64,000 nucleotides of DNA from an uncultured Peptostreptococcaceae bacterium (GTDB lineage Bacteria > Bacillota > Clostridia > Peptostreptococcales > Anaerovoracaceae). Position 1 is the first letter of the stretch. Every line of letters begins with the position of its first letter. The notes beneath the pieces are model-generated. The model worked only from the letters and a program-made list of their open reading frames with translations. It was not told the origin of the DNA and made no database searches. A program made the translations under genes and the position numbers. The stretch covers positions 128,318 to 192,317 of the forward strand of contig CAJUQR010000002.1 in the NCBI GenBank assembly GCA_910588185.1. The letters are read 5' to 3'. Of this stretch, positions 15,172 through 23,022 are shown piece after piece.

Positions 15172-16188
15172 ATGACAGATATTCCAAAAAGCGGAATACT
15201 TATCTTTTTAGAAGAGAGAGACGGCAGACTTTCAAATATATCTTATGAGATTTCCGGCGGTGCGTATAGATTGTCCAAAATGGCAGGATGCATCGTAACA
15301 GGTGTTTTGCTGGGGCAGCAAGTTTCGGGGGCTGTAAAAGCCGCTGAAAAACTTAATCTCAATAAGCTGATAGTGGCGCAAGATGAAATTTTTAAAGATT
15401 ATGATTCTTATACCTATGCAGATGTTATGAAAAGTATTATAATCGATATGAAACCGGAGCTTGTTCTATTTGGGTCTACTTCTACAAGTCCAGGTATCTG
15501 TACTAAAATAGCTGCTTTGACGGAAAAAGCCTTTATAAGCGATTGCATAGATATTCGTTATGATGAGAATAAAGGATTTCTTTTTATAAGGCCAAACGTT
15601 TCAGGTTCGGTACATCAGAGCATAATCGCAGAAACTGGCGGTATAGCTTCTGTAAGACCTGGGACTTTTGCAGAGTATGACGGACAAGAAATCGTCCCGA
15701 AAGTTGTAGAACTTCAAAGAGGCAAGGATTATAATTGTTTTGTAAATGATGCTGTTAGACTTGCAAAGATCATATTTGAAAAGAAGCAGAATGTTGATAT
15801 AACAAAAGCTAAAATCTTGGTTTCCGGCGGCAGAGGAATGGGAAGCCCTGAAGGATTTGCACAGCTTAGAGTGCTTGCGGATTTGCTTGACGGCGAGGTT
15901 GCGTGCAGCAGAGCTTGTATAGAATTGGGCTGGGCTGATGCTTCTATGCAAGTAGGGCAGACAGGAAAAACAGTCCATCCGGAGCTATATATTGCTTGCG
16001 GGATTTCAGGTGCAATCCAGCATGTTACCGGAATGAAGGATTCAGACTTAATAATTGCTATAAATAAGAATCCTGCGGCGCCTATATTCGATGTTGCGGA
16101 TTTAGGTATAGTAGGAAATCTTGAAAATATATTACCTGTGCTTATAAAAACTTTACAGGAGAAGAAAGGTGAAGCAAATGCAATTTGA
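15172..16188 (+). CDS. etfA: electron transfer flavoprotein alpha subunit
   Basis: A 338-residue EtfA of normal length. The C-terminal FAD domain is textbook: SGGRGMGSPEGF (about 221-232), the VGQTGKTVHPELY segment (about 262-274), CGISGAIQHVTGM (about 276-288) and the terminal NKNPAAPIFDVADLGIVG. It pairs with EtfB and passes electrons to or from the upstream acyl-CoA dehydrogenase. GGGAGG lies seven bases before the ATG. Its 3' end overlaps the next gene by 11 bases, tying the kinase homologue to the same transcript and to coupled translation. The small N-terminal domain is more divergent than the FAD domain, as in other ETFs dedicated to one dehydrogenase. Confidence 0.95.
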   Translation: MTDIPKSGILIFLEERDGRLSNISYEISGGAYRLSKMAGCIVTGVLLGQQVSGAVKAAEKLNLNKLIVAQDEIFKDYDSYTYADVMKSIIIDMKPELVLFGSTSTSPGICTKIAALTEKAFISDCIDIRYDENKGFLFIRPNVSGSVHQSIIAETGGIASVRPGTFAEYDGQEIVPKVVELQRGKDYNCFVNDAVRLAKIIFEKKQNVDITKAKILVSGGRGMGSPEGFAQLRVLADLLDGEVACSRACIELGWADASMQVGQTGKTVHPELYIACGISGAIQHVTGMKDSDLIIAINKNPAAPIFDVADLGIVGNLENILPVLIKTLQEKKGEANAI

Positions 16189-17593
16189 AAAAATCAAAAA
16201 CTATGATGAAATTTTATCACATGGAGAAGCAGAAGCAAAAGAAGTAGTGCTAAAAGTAACAGATGAAGTACTTAACAGATTGGATATTTATAAGTATCTT
16301 AAGAATCTTATAAAATTAGACGGCAATACTTTAACGATTGGTAAAAAAGTTGTTGATTTGAATAATTATGATCGTATTTATGCTTTCTCTTCAGGTAAAG
16401 CGGGCAATCATATGGCTCGTGCATTTGAAGAAATATTGGGAGATAAGCTTACTGCCGGTGTAACCATAATAAAAATAAAAGAAGATATAGATGTTCAGTG
16501 CTTGAAGAAGACTGAAATTTTTGTTGGCGGACATCCACTTCCAAACGAAGAAGGTGTTGAAGGCTGTAAACGTATGATTGAGCTGGCTGAACAGATGAAT
16601 GAAAGAGATTTGTTGCTCTTAGGTCTTACAGGAGGATGTTCTGCACTTATGGGATATCCTGTTGAAGGCGTTTCTTTGGATGACCTTAAAGAAGCTACAG
16701 ATGTTATGCTTAAGAACAGCATGTGGGTAATGGATATCAATGATATCAGAGGTCATCTTTCAAGAATGAGCAGAGGAAGACTGGGACAAAAAATCAAAGG
16801 AGCAAAGATTTTCTGTTTCGAAATTTGGGATGCAGTAGGTCTTGATGATATAACTGATTATACTGAACCGGTTCCTATCATGGGAACACCTGTTGGTTAT
16901 GATACGATTACTTTTGAAGATATAAGAGCTATCATTAAAAAGTATAATATTGAAGATAAACTTCCTGCAAGTGTTGCAAATTATTTGATGAATTCCGGTC
17001 CGGAAGAGGAAACTCCGCAGGAAATGACCAATGATGTTGATTACTATGTAACTAATACTCTTCCTGATTCATGTAAACATGCTATGGATATTGCCAAGGA
17101 AATGGGCGTTGAAGCTCATATTCTTACTACTTATGCTTCCGGAGAAAGTAAAGATTTCGGAACATTTATGGCTACATTGGCTAAAGAAATTCAGATGACA
17201 GGCAATCCTTTCAAAGCTCCTTGCCTGATATTCTCAGCAGGAGAAACCACTACAGCGATAGGAGCTAATGATGAGATTACCGGTCACGGCGGACCTTCTC
17301 AGGAGCTGGTTACTTCATTTGCCATTGCAGCAGATGAGCTTGGTCTTAAAAATGTTGCAATGCTTTCTATGGACTCAGAAGGTACAGACGGAACTTGTAA
17401 GAATGCAGGTGGAATTACTGACGGAACTACAATGAAGACTGCTCTTGGCAAAGATGTTGACTTAAGAAGATTCCTTGAGGGACACGCTTGTTATGAGGCT
17501 CTTACAGCAGTAGGTGATGGTCTCTTTACGGGAAATACAGGAACAAATCTCTGCGACTTTAACGTTTTATATGTAGGTAAAGCTGATAAATAA
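16178..17593 (+). CDS. glycerate-2-kinase-like (DUF4147/MOFRL) protein, divergent
   Basis: A 471-residue homologue of class II glycerate 2-kinase (GckA/TtuD; DUF4147 plus MOFRL). The catalytic lysine segment is FSSGKAGNHMA (Lys74); GGHPLPNEEG (about 112-121), LTGGCSALMG in place of the usual SGGGSAL, and MDINDIRGHLSRMSRGRL where relatives have HLSxIKGGRLA follow. In the MOFRL half are GETTTAIGAN, GHGGPSQEL (usually GGRNQEL) and SEGTDGTCKNAGG. Several substrate-side positions therefore differ from true glycerate kinases. It overlaps etfA by 11 bases (ATG at 16178 with AAAGG eight bases upstream; GTG at 16169 is possible). The enolase paralogue downstream makes the pair look like consecutive steps, perhaps on a glycerate analogue. 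The family call is firm and the substrate uncertain. Confidence 0.8.
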   Translation: MQFEKIKNYDEILSHGEAEAKEVVLKVTDEVLNRLDIYKYLKNLIKLDGNTLTIGKKVVDLNNYDRIYAFSSGKAGNHMARAFEEILGDKLTAGVTIIKIKEDIDVQCLKKTEIFVGGHPLPNEEGVEGCKRMIELAEQMNERDLLLLGLTGGCSALMGYPVEGVSLDDLKEATDVMLKNSMWVMDINDIRGHLSRMSRGRLGQKIKGAKIFCFEIWDAVGLDDITDYTEPVPIMGTPVGYDTITFEDIRAIIKKYNIEDKLPASVANYLMNSGPEEETPQEMTNDVDYYVTNTLPDSCKHAMDIAKEMGVEAHILTTYASGESKDFGTFMATLAKEIQMTGNPFKAPCLIFSAGETTTAIGANDEITGHGGPSQELVTSFAIAADELGLKNVAMLSMDSEGTDGTCKNAGGITDGTTMKTALGKDVDLRRFLEGHACYEALTAVGDGLFTGNTGTNLCDFNVLYVGKADK

Positions 17594-17622
17594 TTTTTCA
17601 TATATATTAGGAGGCGAAAAAA

Positions 17623-18909
17623 ATGAAAGACACAGCAATTAAAGATTTAAGAGCTCGTGCGATTATAGACTGCAAGGGCAAGCCGCTTTTGGAAGTGGAT
17701 GTTATTACTGAAGACGGAGTAGTGGGACGCGGAGCATCTCCTTCCGGTATTTCTGCAGGAGAGCATGAGGCTGTTGATTTGAGAGACGGAGATAAATCCT
17801 GGTATGATGGAAATGGCGTATTCAAGGCAAAGGAAATAGCTGAGAATGTAATATTCCCTGCAATCAAGGGTATGGATGTTTTGGATCAGAAGGCGATAGA
17901 CCAAGTTATGATAGACCTTGATGGAACCAGCAATAAATCAAAGCTTGGAGGCAATACAACTTATTCAACATCTATGGCAGTAATGCGTGCAGCTTGCAAT
18001 ATTCTTCATGTTCCGCAGTACAAATATTTGGCAGAGGGAGAAATAAAGACTATTCCGCTACCTACATCTGATTTCTTTGCAGGCGGAAGTTATGAACAGG
18101 ATACTATGCCGGTTCAGGAATGTACTATTATTCCATATAAAGCTGCAAGTATAGAAGAAGCAACTGCAATTCTGTGCAAAGTATACAAAGTTTTACCTGA
18201 AGTAATCAGAGAATTCCAGGGAGGAAGAAGACCTGAAATCGGAGCTATGTCAGAATATATGGCACCAAGCACAGAATTTATGGATTGTCTTGATATCCTC
18301 TGGGAAACTTGCAAGAGAGTAGGCTGTGAAGATAAGATCGGTTTCCATATGGATTGTGCTTTCAGTGAGATATACAACGCAGAAAGAAAAACTTACAGAT
18401 ATTGCGGAAGAGAAATCGACACAGATGAAGTTATTGGAATCCTAAAGGAAGCAACAGAAAAATACAATTTCTTATATTTAGAAGATCCTCTTGACGAAAA
18501 TGACTGGGAAGGATGGGCAAAAGCCGCTAAAATATTAGATAGAACTACCCTGTGCGGAGACGATTTGACTGTTACAAATATCGAGATGCTTAAGAAAGCT
18601 GTTGATATGGGAGCTTGTGGCTCCTTTATATTCAAACCTAATCAGGTTGGTACTGTAACTGAGGCTATGGCTGCTCAGAAGTACGCTCTTGAACACGGTA
18701 TGTTCTCAGTACCGTCAATCAGAGCCGGCGGTGTAAGTGATGATCCTGTAGCAGACATGGGTACTGCAGGCGGTGCTGCAGCAGTTAAGCTTGGACCTCC
18801 AAAATTCGGTCATGCAATTCATATTGTAAACTCACTGCTTAGAGCAGAAACCGAAATCGAAGGTTCAAAACCATTTGATTTTACCCCATTTATTAAATGG
18901 AACAAATAG
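17623..18909 (+). CDS. enolase paralogue with altered active site
   Basis: A 428-residue enolase homologue, normal length, with recognisable N-terminal (SGISAGEHEAVDLRDGDKS, about 41-59) and barrel domains. Compared with yeast enolase, the metal ligands are kept (Asp244, Glu287 in LEDPLDENDW, Asp313 in GDDLTVTN) as are the base Lys338 (FKPNQVGT), Lys389 and Glu166. But the His159 position is Tyr157, and the His373-Arg374-Ser375 trio is Ile366-Arg367-Ala368 (SVPSIRAGG). Phosphate and carboxylate contacts are thus changed, so it is unlikely to be the glycolytic enolase. As last gene of the operon after a kinase homologue, it may eliminate water or another group from a phosphorylated intermediate. 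A good GGAGG site lies about ten bases upstream. Structural role only is the alternative. Confidence 0.85.
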   Translation: MKDTAIKDLRARAIIDCKGKPLLEVDVITEDGVVGRGASPSGISAGEHEAVDLRDGDKSWYDGNGVFKAKEIAENVIFPAIKGMDVLDQKAIDQVMIDLDGTSNKSKLGGNTTYSTSMAVMRAACNILHVPQYKYLAEGEIKTIPLPTSDFFAGGSYEQDTMPVQECTIIPYKAASIEEATAILCKVYKVLPEVIREFQGGRRPEIGAMSEYMAPSTEFMDCLDILWETCKRVGCEDKIGFHMDCAFSEIYNAERKTYRYCGREIDTDEVIGILKEATEKYNFLYLEDPLDENDWEGWAKAAKILDRTTLCGDDLTVTNIEMLKKAVDMGACGSFIFKPNQVGTVTEAMAAQKYALEHGMFSVPSIRAGGVSDDPVADMGTAGGAAAVKLGPPKFGHAIHIVNSLLRAETEIEGSKPFDFTPFIKWNK

Positions 18910-18931
18910 TGTATAATAGGAATAACCTATG

Positions 18932-18970
18932 GGAGAGGTCTCTTTAGGCCTCTCCTGTTATATTATTTTG
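18932..18970 (+). terminator. probable terminator of the catabolic operon
   Basis: A 9-bp stem (GGAGAGGTC 18932-18940 with GGCCTCTCC 18947-18955, one G-U) with a six-base loop is followed by a broken T-rich tail. It lies 20 bp after the enolase paralogue and 25 bp before the next start, so termination may be partial. Confidence 0.6.
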
Positions 18971-18980
18971 GAGAAAAACA

Positions 18981-19925
18981 ATGAACAAAAACATTGAAGT
19001 TTTAGATGAAAGAAAGTCATATAAACAAGGTATTACATCAGCACTAATGAGCAGTTTCTGGTGGGGAATAATGCCCATATACTGGCAATGGCTCAGGCCA
19101 ATAGAATCCTCAGTGATAATTTTTTATAGAATTGTTTTGGTAGCTGTCGTATGTTTAATCGGGGCACTGATAATATATGATAAAGAAACTTTGCTTTCAC
19201 CTTTAAAAGATAAGAAACTTCTTTTTAAGTATGCATTGGCAGGGCTTTTAATAACCGTAAACTGGTCTATATACATATGGGCTGTAAACGCTGATTTTGT
19301 AATTCAGACATCTATAGGGTATTATATAGAGCCTCTTGTAGTTTGCCTATTTGGAATAGTGCTTTTTAAAGAGAAGCTGAGTAAATATAAAATAATAGCT
19401 CTTGTTTTGGCTGCTATAGGCGTCGCATCTGTTATTTTATACTTTAAGGAAATCCCCTTGATAGCCTTAGGTCTTGCTCTGACTTTTGCCATATATGCTG
19501 CTGCAAAGAAAAACTTGTCTTTGCCTCCTATATTGTCGTTACTTTATGAAACAATATTTTTACTGCCTATAGCATTGGCAGTCATAGTATATTTAGAAAT
19601 TACCGGTCAAGGAGCACTAAGCGTAGCAGGACCGTCAAAATATGCCCTTCTGATGCTGTGCGGACTGTTTACTGCATTTCCGCTTGGTCTCTTTGCTAAT
19701 GCTGCTCAAAAGCTAAATTTGTTCGTTGTAGGGCTTACGGAATACATATCTCCAACTATTTCATTGTTTATAGGAATATTTTTATTTAAAGAACCTTTTG
19801 AAAATATTCAGCTTGTAGCTTTCGGAATAATATGGATAGGACTGATATTTTTCAGCTATGGTGAATTTGTAGAAAATAAGAAATATAAGGGGTCTTTAAA
19901 CGATGAAACAAATCAAGAAACTTAA
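18981..19925 (+). CDS. rarD: RarD-like EamA/DMT transporter
   Basis: A 314-residue inner-membrane protein with about ten hydrophobic helices in two EamA repeats. The RarD-subgroup pattern is clear: SSFWWGIMPIYWQWL near residue 25, NWSIYIWAV near 95, SIGYYIEPL near 110, and LTEYISPTISLFIGI near 255. Members export amino acids or drugs; RarD itself was named for chloramphenicol resistance, and physiological substrates are mostly unknown. It begins just after the catabolic operon's hairpin terminator with a TTGGAG-type site, and its end overlaps the next permease gene by 23 bases, so it forms a second unit with the fusion protein and the aldo/keto reductase. Read-through from the catabolic operon is possible. 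Confidence 0.85.
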   Translation: MNKNIEVLDERKSYKQGITSALMSSFWWGIMPIYWQWLRPIESSVIIFYRIVLVAVVCLIGALIIYDKETLLSPLKDKKLLFKYALAGLLITVNWSIYIWAVNADFVIQTSIGYYIEPLVVCLFGIVLFKEKLSKYKIIALVLAAIGVASVILYFKEIPLIALGLALTFAIYAAAKKNLSLPPILSLLYETIFLLPIALAVIVYLEITGQGALSVAGPSKYALLMLCGLFTAFPLGLFANAAQKLNLFVVGLTEYISPTISLFIGIFLFKEPFENIQLVAFGIIWIGLIFFSYGEFVENKKYKGSLNDETNQET

Positions 19926-21855
19926 CTCTTTAAGTGTTGCCGGATTATATGTAGGCGCAATAATGGGAGCAGGTTTTGCCTCGGGCAGAGAAACATGGCA
20001 GTTCTTCGGAGTTTTCGGAAAACAGGGAGTATGGGGTATAGCAATCTTTGCTGTCTTGTTTTTGTTAATAGGACATTTTATAAGATACATAGCCATTAAA
20101 CTTAATACAAATGACATGGGGAAAATAATCGTGCCAGGAAACAACCAAAAGCTTGAAAGTTTTGTCGGATATTTTATGGCAGTTATACTTGCAAACGTGC
20201 TGGTTATAATGACTGCGGCGGGAAGTGCTCTTCTAAATCAACAATTTGGTCTTCCTTACTGGGTTGGCGGAATTGTTATAATGGTGCTTGTAGTATTAAC
20301 TGTACTTGGAGATTTTGAAAGACTTTCAGGTGTATTCAGATATATAATGCCGGTTTTGTGTGTGTCGATGGTAGTAACATGTACAATGGTACTTATTGTA
20401 AATCCTGCTGGTGAGGTTACAGAGGAAGTGATAAATCCATCGCCTGTAGCTCCTAATTGGTTTATATCAGCACTTTCCTATACAGCGTATAATGTTCTTG
20501 CCCTCATATCAATAGTAGCTACAGCGTCTTTGAATTCTAAGACTGAAAAGACTGCTATAATAGGAACCAGCATCGGAGGGTTATTTTTAGGAATTTTAGC
20601 CATCTTGATATTGTTTACGGTGCAATGTGATATGAGTTTTTCACAAGAATCTGATATGCCTGTTTTAGGGTATGCTGACAGGGTATCAGCAAGTCTTGGT
20701 TTAGCCTATACAGTAATATTGTTTTGTACCATTTATTCTGCGGCAGCAGGAAATTTTTATGGTTTTACAACTAAGATAAAAGAAAGTCCGAATAAGAAAA
20801 AGATAATTGTAGCCGCTGCGTTCTTCGCTTATTTTATCGGTCTGATTGGCTTTAAAAACATAGTCAAATATATTTCACCCATAATGGGATATATGGGGCT
20901 TATAATAATCATAATGCTTGTATGCAATTTTATATTTACGTGGAAGAAGGAACATAAAAAAATGGATAAAATATCTTTAGATAAAATATTAGTAAGAGTT
21001 ACAGGAGGACCGGGAGGCGAAGCGGTACTTATAAAGGGTAAAGATAAAACTGCTTTGCATGACTGTGGAATGGCTTGTTTTAATGAGGAATTGATAAAGA
21101 ATATTGAGAATGAACTCTTGGATAAACCACTTGATTACGTTATTTTATCACATTCTCATTACGACCATATGGGAGCACTTCCATATATAATAAAAAGATG
21201 GCCAGGAGTAACAGTGTGCGGAAGCAAGAAAACCTTTGAGGTATTTAACAGACAGGGAGCAGTAGATATGATAGTATCTATGGGAAAGTCAGCGTCTGAG
21301 TTTTATGAACGTGATACGGATGAGATAACGGCAGAGGGTATAAGGGTAGATAAAGTTCTTGAAAACGGAGATATAATTGATCTCGGTGATGAAAAGATTT
21401 TGTGCTTTGAAACAAGAGGGCATACGGATTGCTCAATGTCTTATTTTATGCAGCCCTATGGTATATTGTTTACCAGCGAATCAACGGGAGTTTTGGAGAA
21501 AGACGGCAATAGTATACATACGTCTGTATTAAAGAGTTTTGATGAAAGTATAGAGTCGGCTGAATTTTTAAAATTACTTCCATATAAACATCTTTTGCTT
21601 CCTCATTACGGAATTTTGCCTGAGGAATATAACGATAAGTATTTTGATATGTATATAGAAGCAGCAGAGAAGGAAAAAAAGCTTATAGAGGACCTTATAA
21701 AGGACGGATTTACAGTAGAACAAATATTTGAAAAGCATAAAGATGTATATTGGAGTGAAGAAAAAGCTGTAAATCACCCATTTAGGGCTTATAAAATGAA
21801 TACTGAAATAATAATCAAGAGGATGATAAAGGAGACGAAAAATGAATTATCGTAA
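19903..21855 (+). CDS. YkvI-like permease fused in frame to a metallo-beta-lactamase-fold hydrolase
   Basis: A single 650-codon frame with two parts. Residues 1 to about 350 are a polytopic membrane protein of the YkvI/APC-like type (start LYVGAIMGAGFASGRET, then about ten helices). From Met354 the protein becomes a soluble metallo-beta-lactamase-fold hydrolase with HSHYDH (His417-His422), an acidic middle, GHTDCS and LPHYG metal-ligand segments. The two are usually separate genes. No stop separates them, but an AGAAGGA site lies ten bases before the Met354 codon (ATG at 20962), so the hydrolase may also be made alone. The start overlaps rarD by 23 bases and the end overlaps the reductase by 14. 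The hydrolase would face the cytoplasm only if the last helix ends inside. Function unknown. Confidence 0.82.
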   Translation: MKQIKKLNSLSVAGLYVGAIMGAGFASGRETWQFFGVFGKQGVWGIAIFAVLFLLIGHFIRYIAIKLNTNDMGKIIVPGNNQKLESFVGYFMAVILANVLVIMTAAGSALLNQQFGLPYWVGGIVIMVLVVLTVLGDFERLSGVFRYIMPVLCVSMVVTCTMVLIVNPAGEVTEEVINPSPVAPNWFISALSYTAYNVLALISIVATASLNSKTEKTAIIGTSIGGLFLGILAILILFTVQCDMSFSQESDMPVLGYADRVSASLGLAYTVILFCTIYSAAAGNFYGFTTKIKESPNKKKIIVAAAFFAYFIGLIGFKNIVKYISPIMGYMGLIIIIMLVCNFIFTWKKEHKKMDKISLDKILVRVTGGPGGEAVLIKGKDKTALHDCGMACFNEELIKNIENELLDKPLDYVILSHSHYDHMGALPYIIKRWPGVTVCGSKKTFEVFNRQGAVDMIVSMGKSASEFYERDTDEITAEGIRVDKVLENGDIIDLGDEKILCFETRGHTDCSMSYFMQPYGILFTSESTGVLEKDGNSIHTSVLKSFDESIESAEFLKLLPYKHLLLPHYGILPEEYNDKYFDMYIEAAEKEKKLIEDLIKDGFTVEQIFEKHKDVYWSEEKAVNHPFRAYKMNTEIIIKRMIKETKNELS

Positions 21856-22990
21856 ACTTGGCAATACAGGATTATTAGTCAGTGAAATTGGCTTGGGATG
21901 TGAAGGCTTTTCTGAAGATGGCGGCAAAAATACGTTCCCTATGATAGAGGCAGCAGAAAGACTGGGCATAAATTATATAGACCTTTATACACCAGATCCA
22001 GAAGTCAGAGAAGCCTTGGGCACTTCTTTAAAGGGAAAAAGAGAAAAGTTCATTTTACAATCTCATATTTGTTCTGTGTGGAAAGATGGACAATATAAAA
22101 GAAGCCGTGACATAGATGAAGTTAAAGAAGCTATGTCTGACATGCTGTCATTGCTTAAAACGGATTATATAGATGTCGGAATGATTCACTATGTGGATTC
22201 TATGGAGGATTGGAGAACTATTGCAGAAGGTCCGGTATTAAAATATGTTGTTAATCTTAAAGAAAAAGGTATTATAAAGCATATAGGCCTTAGCAGTCAT
22301 AATCCTGAAGTGGCCCTTGAAGCTATAAATACAGGACATATAGAAGTACTCATGTTTAGCGTCAACCCTTGTTACGATTTGCTGCCTGCAAGTGAAGATG
22401 TAGAATCTCTCTGGGATGAAAAAAATTATGAGAATCACTTGGTAAATATGGATCCTAAACGTCAGGAACTTTATGAGACTTGTCAAAGTCTTGGAGTGGG
22501 AGTTACCGTAATGAAAGCATTTGGAGGAGGAGATTTGCTCAGCGCAGAATTATCATTGGCAGGTAAGGCTCTGACGGTTAATCAGTGCATTCATTATGCA
22601 CTTACAAGACCGGCTGTTGCAACGATTTTAGCGGGTGCACATACTATTTCGGAACTTGAAAAGAGCGCAGCATATGAGCAAGCGTCAGATGAAGAAAGAG
22701 ATTATGCGGAAGCTTTTGCAGGTTTTAGCAATATAAGCTGGGAGGGACATTGTATGTATTGCAGTCATTGTGCGCCTTGTCCTAAGAAGATAGACGTAGC
22801 GACTGTGACTAAGTTTCTTAATTTAGCTAAAGCTCAAGGAACAGTTCCTGAAACCGTGAGAGAACATTATAAGGTGCTATCTCATCATGCAAGTGAATGT
22901 ATAGGCTGCAGAGCTTGCGAGAAGAGATGTCCTTTTGGAGTACATATAGTTGATAATATGAGTGAAGCAGAGAAAATATTTGGAATATAA
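21842..22990 (+). CDS. aldo/keto-reductase-fold protein with C-terminal 4Fe-4S domain
   Basis: A 382-residue protein: an AKR-type TIM barrel (about 1-285) starting MNYRKLGNTGLLVSEIGLG, followed by a ferredoxin-like tail with two Cys sets, CMYCSHCAPCP (about 304-314) and CIGCRACEKRCP (about 359-370). The usual AKR strand motif with catalytic Tyr (DTAxxYG) reads DLYTPDPEVREALG, and the catalytic Lys segment reads ILQSHICS, so both Tyr and Lys of the classical tetrad seem replaced; this matches a distinct anaerobe subgroup and suggests chemistry other than NADPH carbonyl reduction. It overlaps the upstream fusion gene by 14 bases and ends at a strong shared terminator. Electron transfer through the clusters is inferred. 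Confidence 0.85.
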   Translation: MNYRKLGNTGLLVSEIGLGCEGFSEDGGKNTFPMIEAAERLGINYIDLYTPDPEVREALGTSLKGKREKFILQSHICSVWKDGQYKRSRDIDEVKEAMSDMLSLLKTDYIDVGMIHYVDSMEDWRTIAEGPVLKYVVNLKEKGIIKHIGLSSHNPEVALEAINTGHIEVLMFSVNPCYDLLPASEDVESLWDEKNYENHLVNMDPKRQELYETCQSLGVGVTVMKAFGGGDLLSAELSLAGKALTVNQCIHYALTRPAVATILAGAHTISELEKSAAYEQASDEERDYAEAFAGFSNISWEGHCMYCSHCAPCPKKIDVATVTKFLNLAKAQGTVPETVREHYKVLSHHASECIGCRACEKRCPFGVHIVDNMSEAEKIFGI

Positions 22991-23022
22991 AAATAAGCCC
23001 TTAATAGAAAGGGCTTATTTTC
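22991..23022. terminator. bidirectional terminator between convergent genes
   Basis: A 12-bp perfect stem (22991-23002 with 23009-23020) has A-rich left and T-rich right flanks. It lies between the reductase stop (22990) and the metY stop (23023), so it can serve both strands. Confidence 0.88.

Noticed and set aside
15601..15978. 125-codon minus-strand frame within etfA
   Set aside because: Antisense to a conserved FAD-binding domain, no SD, composition of a frame shadow.
6214..18909. Operon considered as lysine fermentation (kam/kdd/kce/kal)
   Set aside because: Only the ammonia-lyase homologue fits; the aminomutase, 3,5-diaminohexanoate dehydrogenase and keto-cleavage genes are absent and the rest of the cluster does not belong.
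6214..18909. Operon considered as carnitine or gamma-butyrobetaine utilisation (cai/gbu-like)
   Set aside because: CaiB-type transferases, acyl-CoA dehydrogenase and ETF fit, but there is no BCCT transporter, CaiC/CaiD or betaine enzyme, and the ammonia-lyase, kinase and enolase homologues are unexplained.
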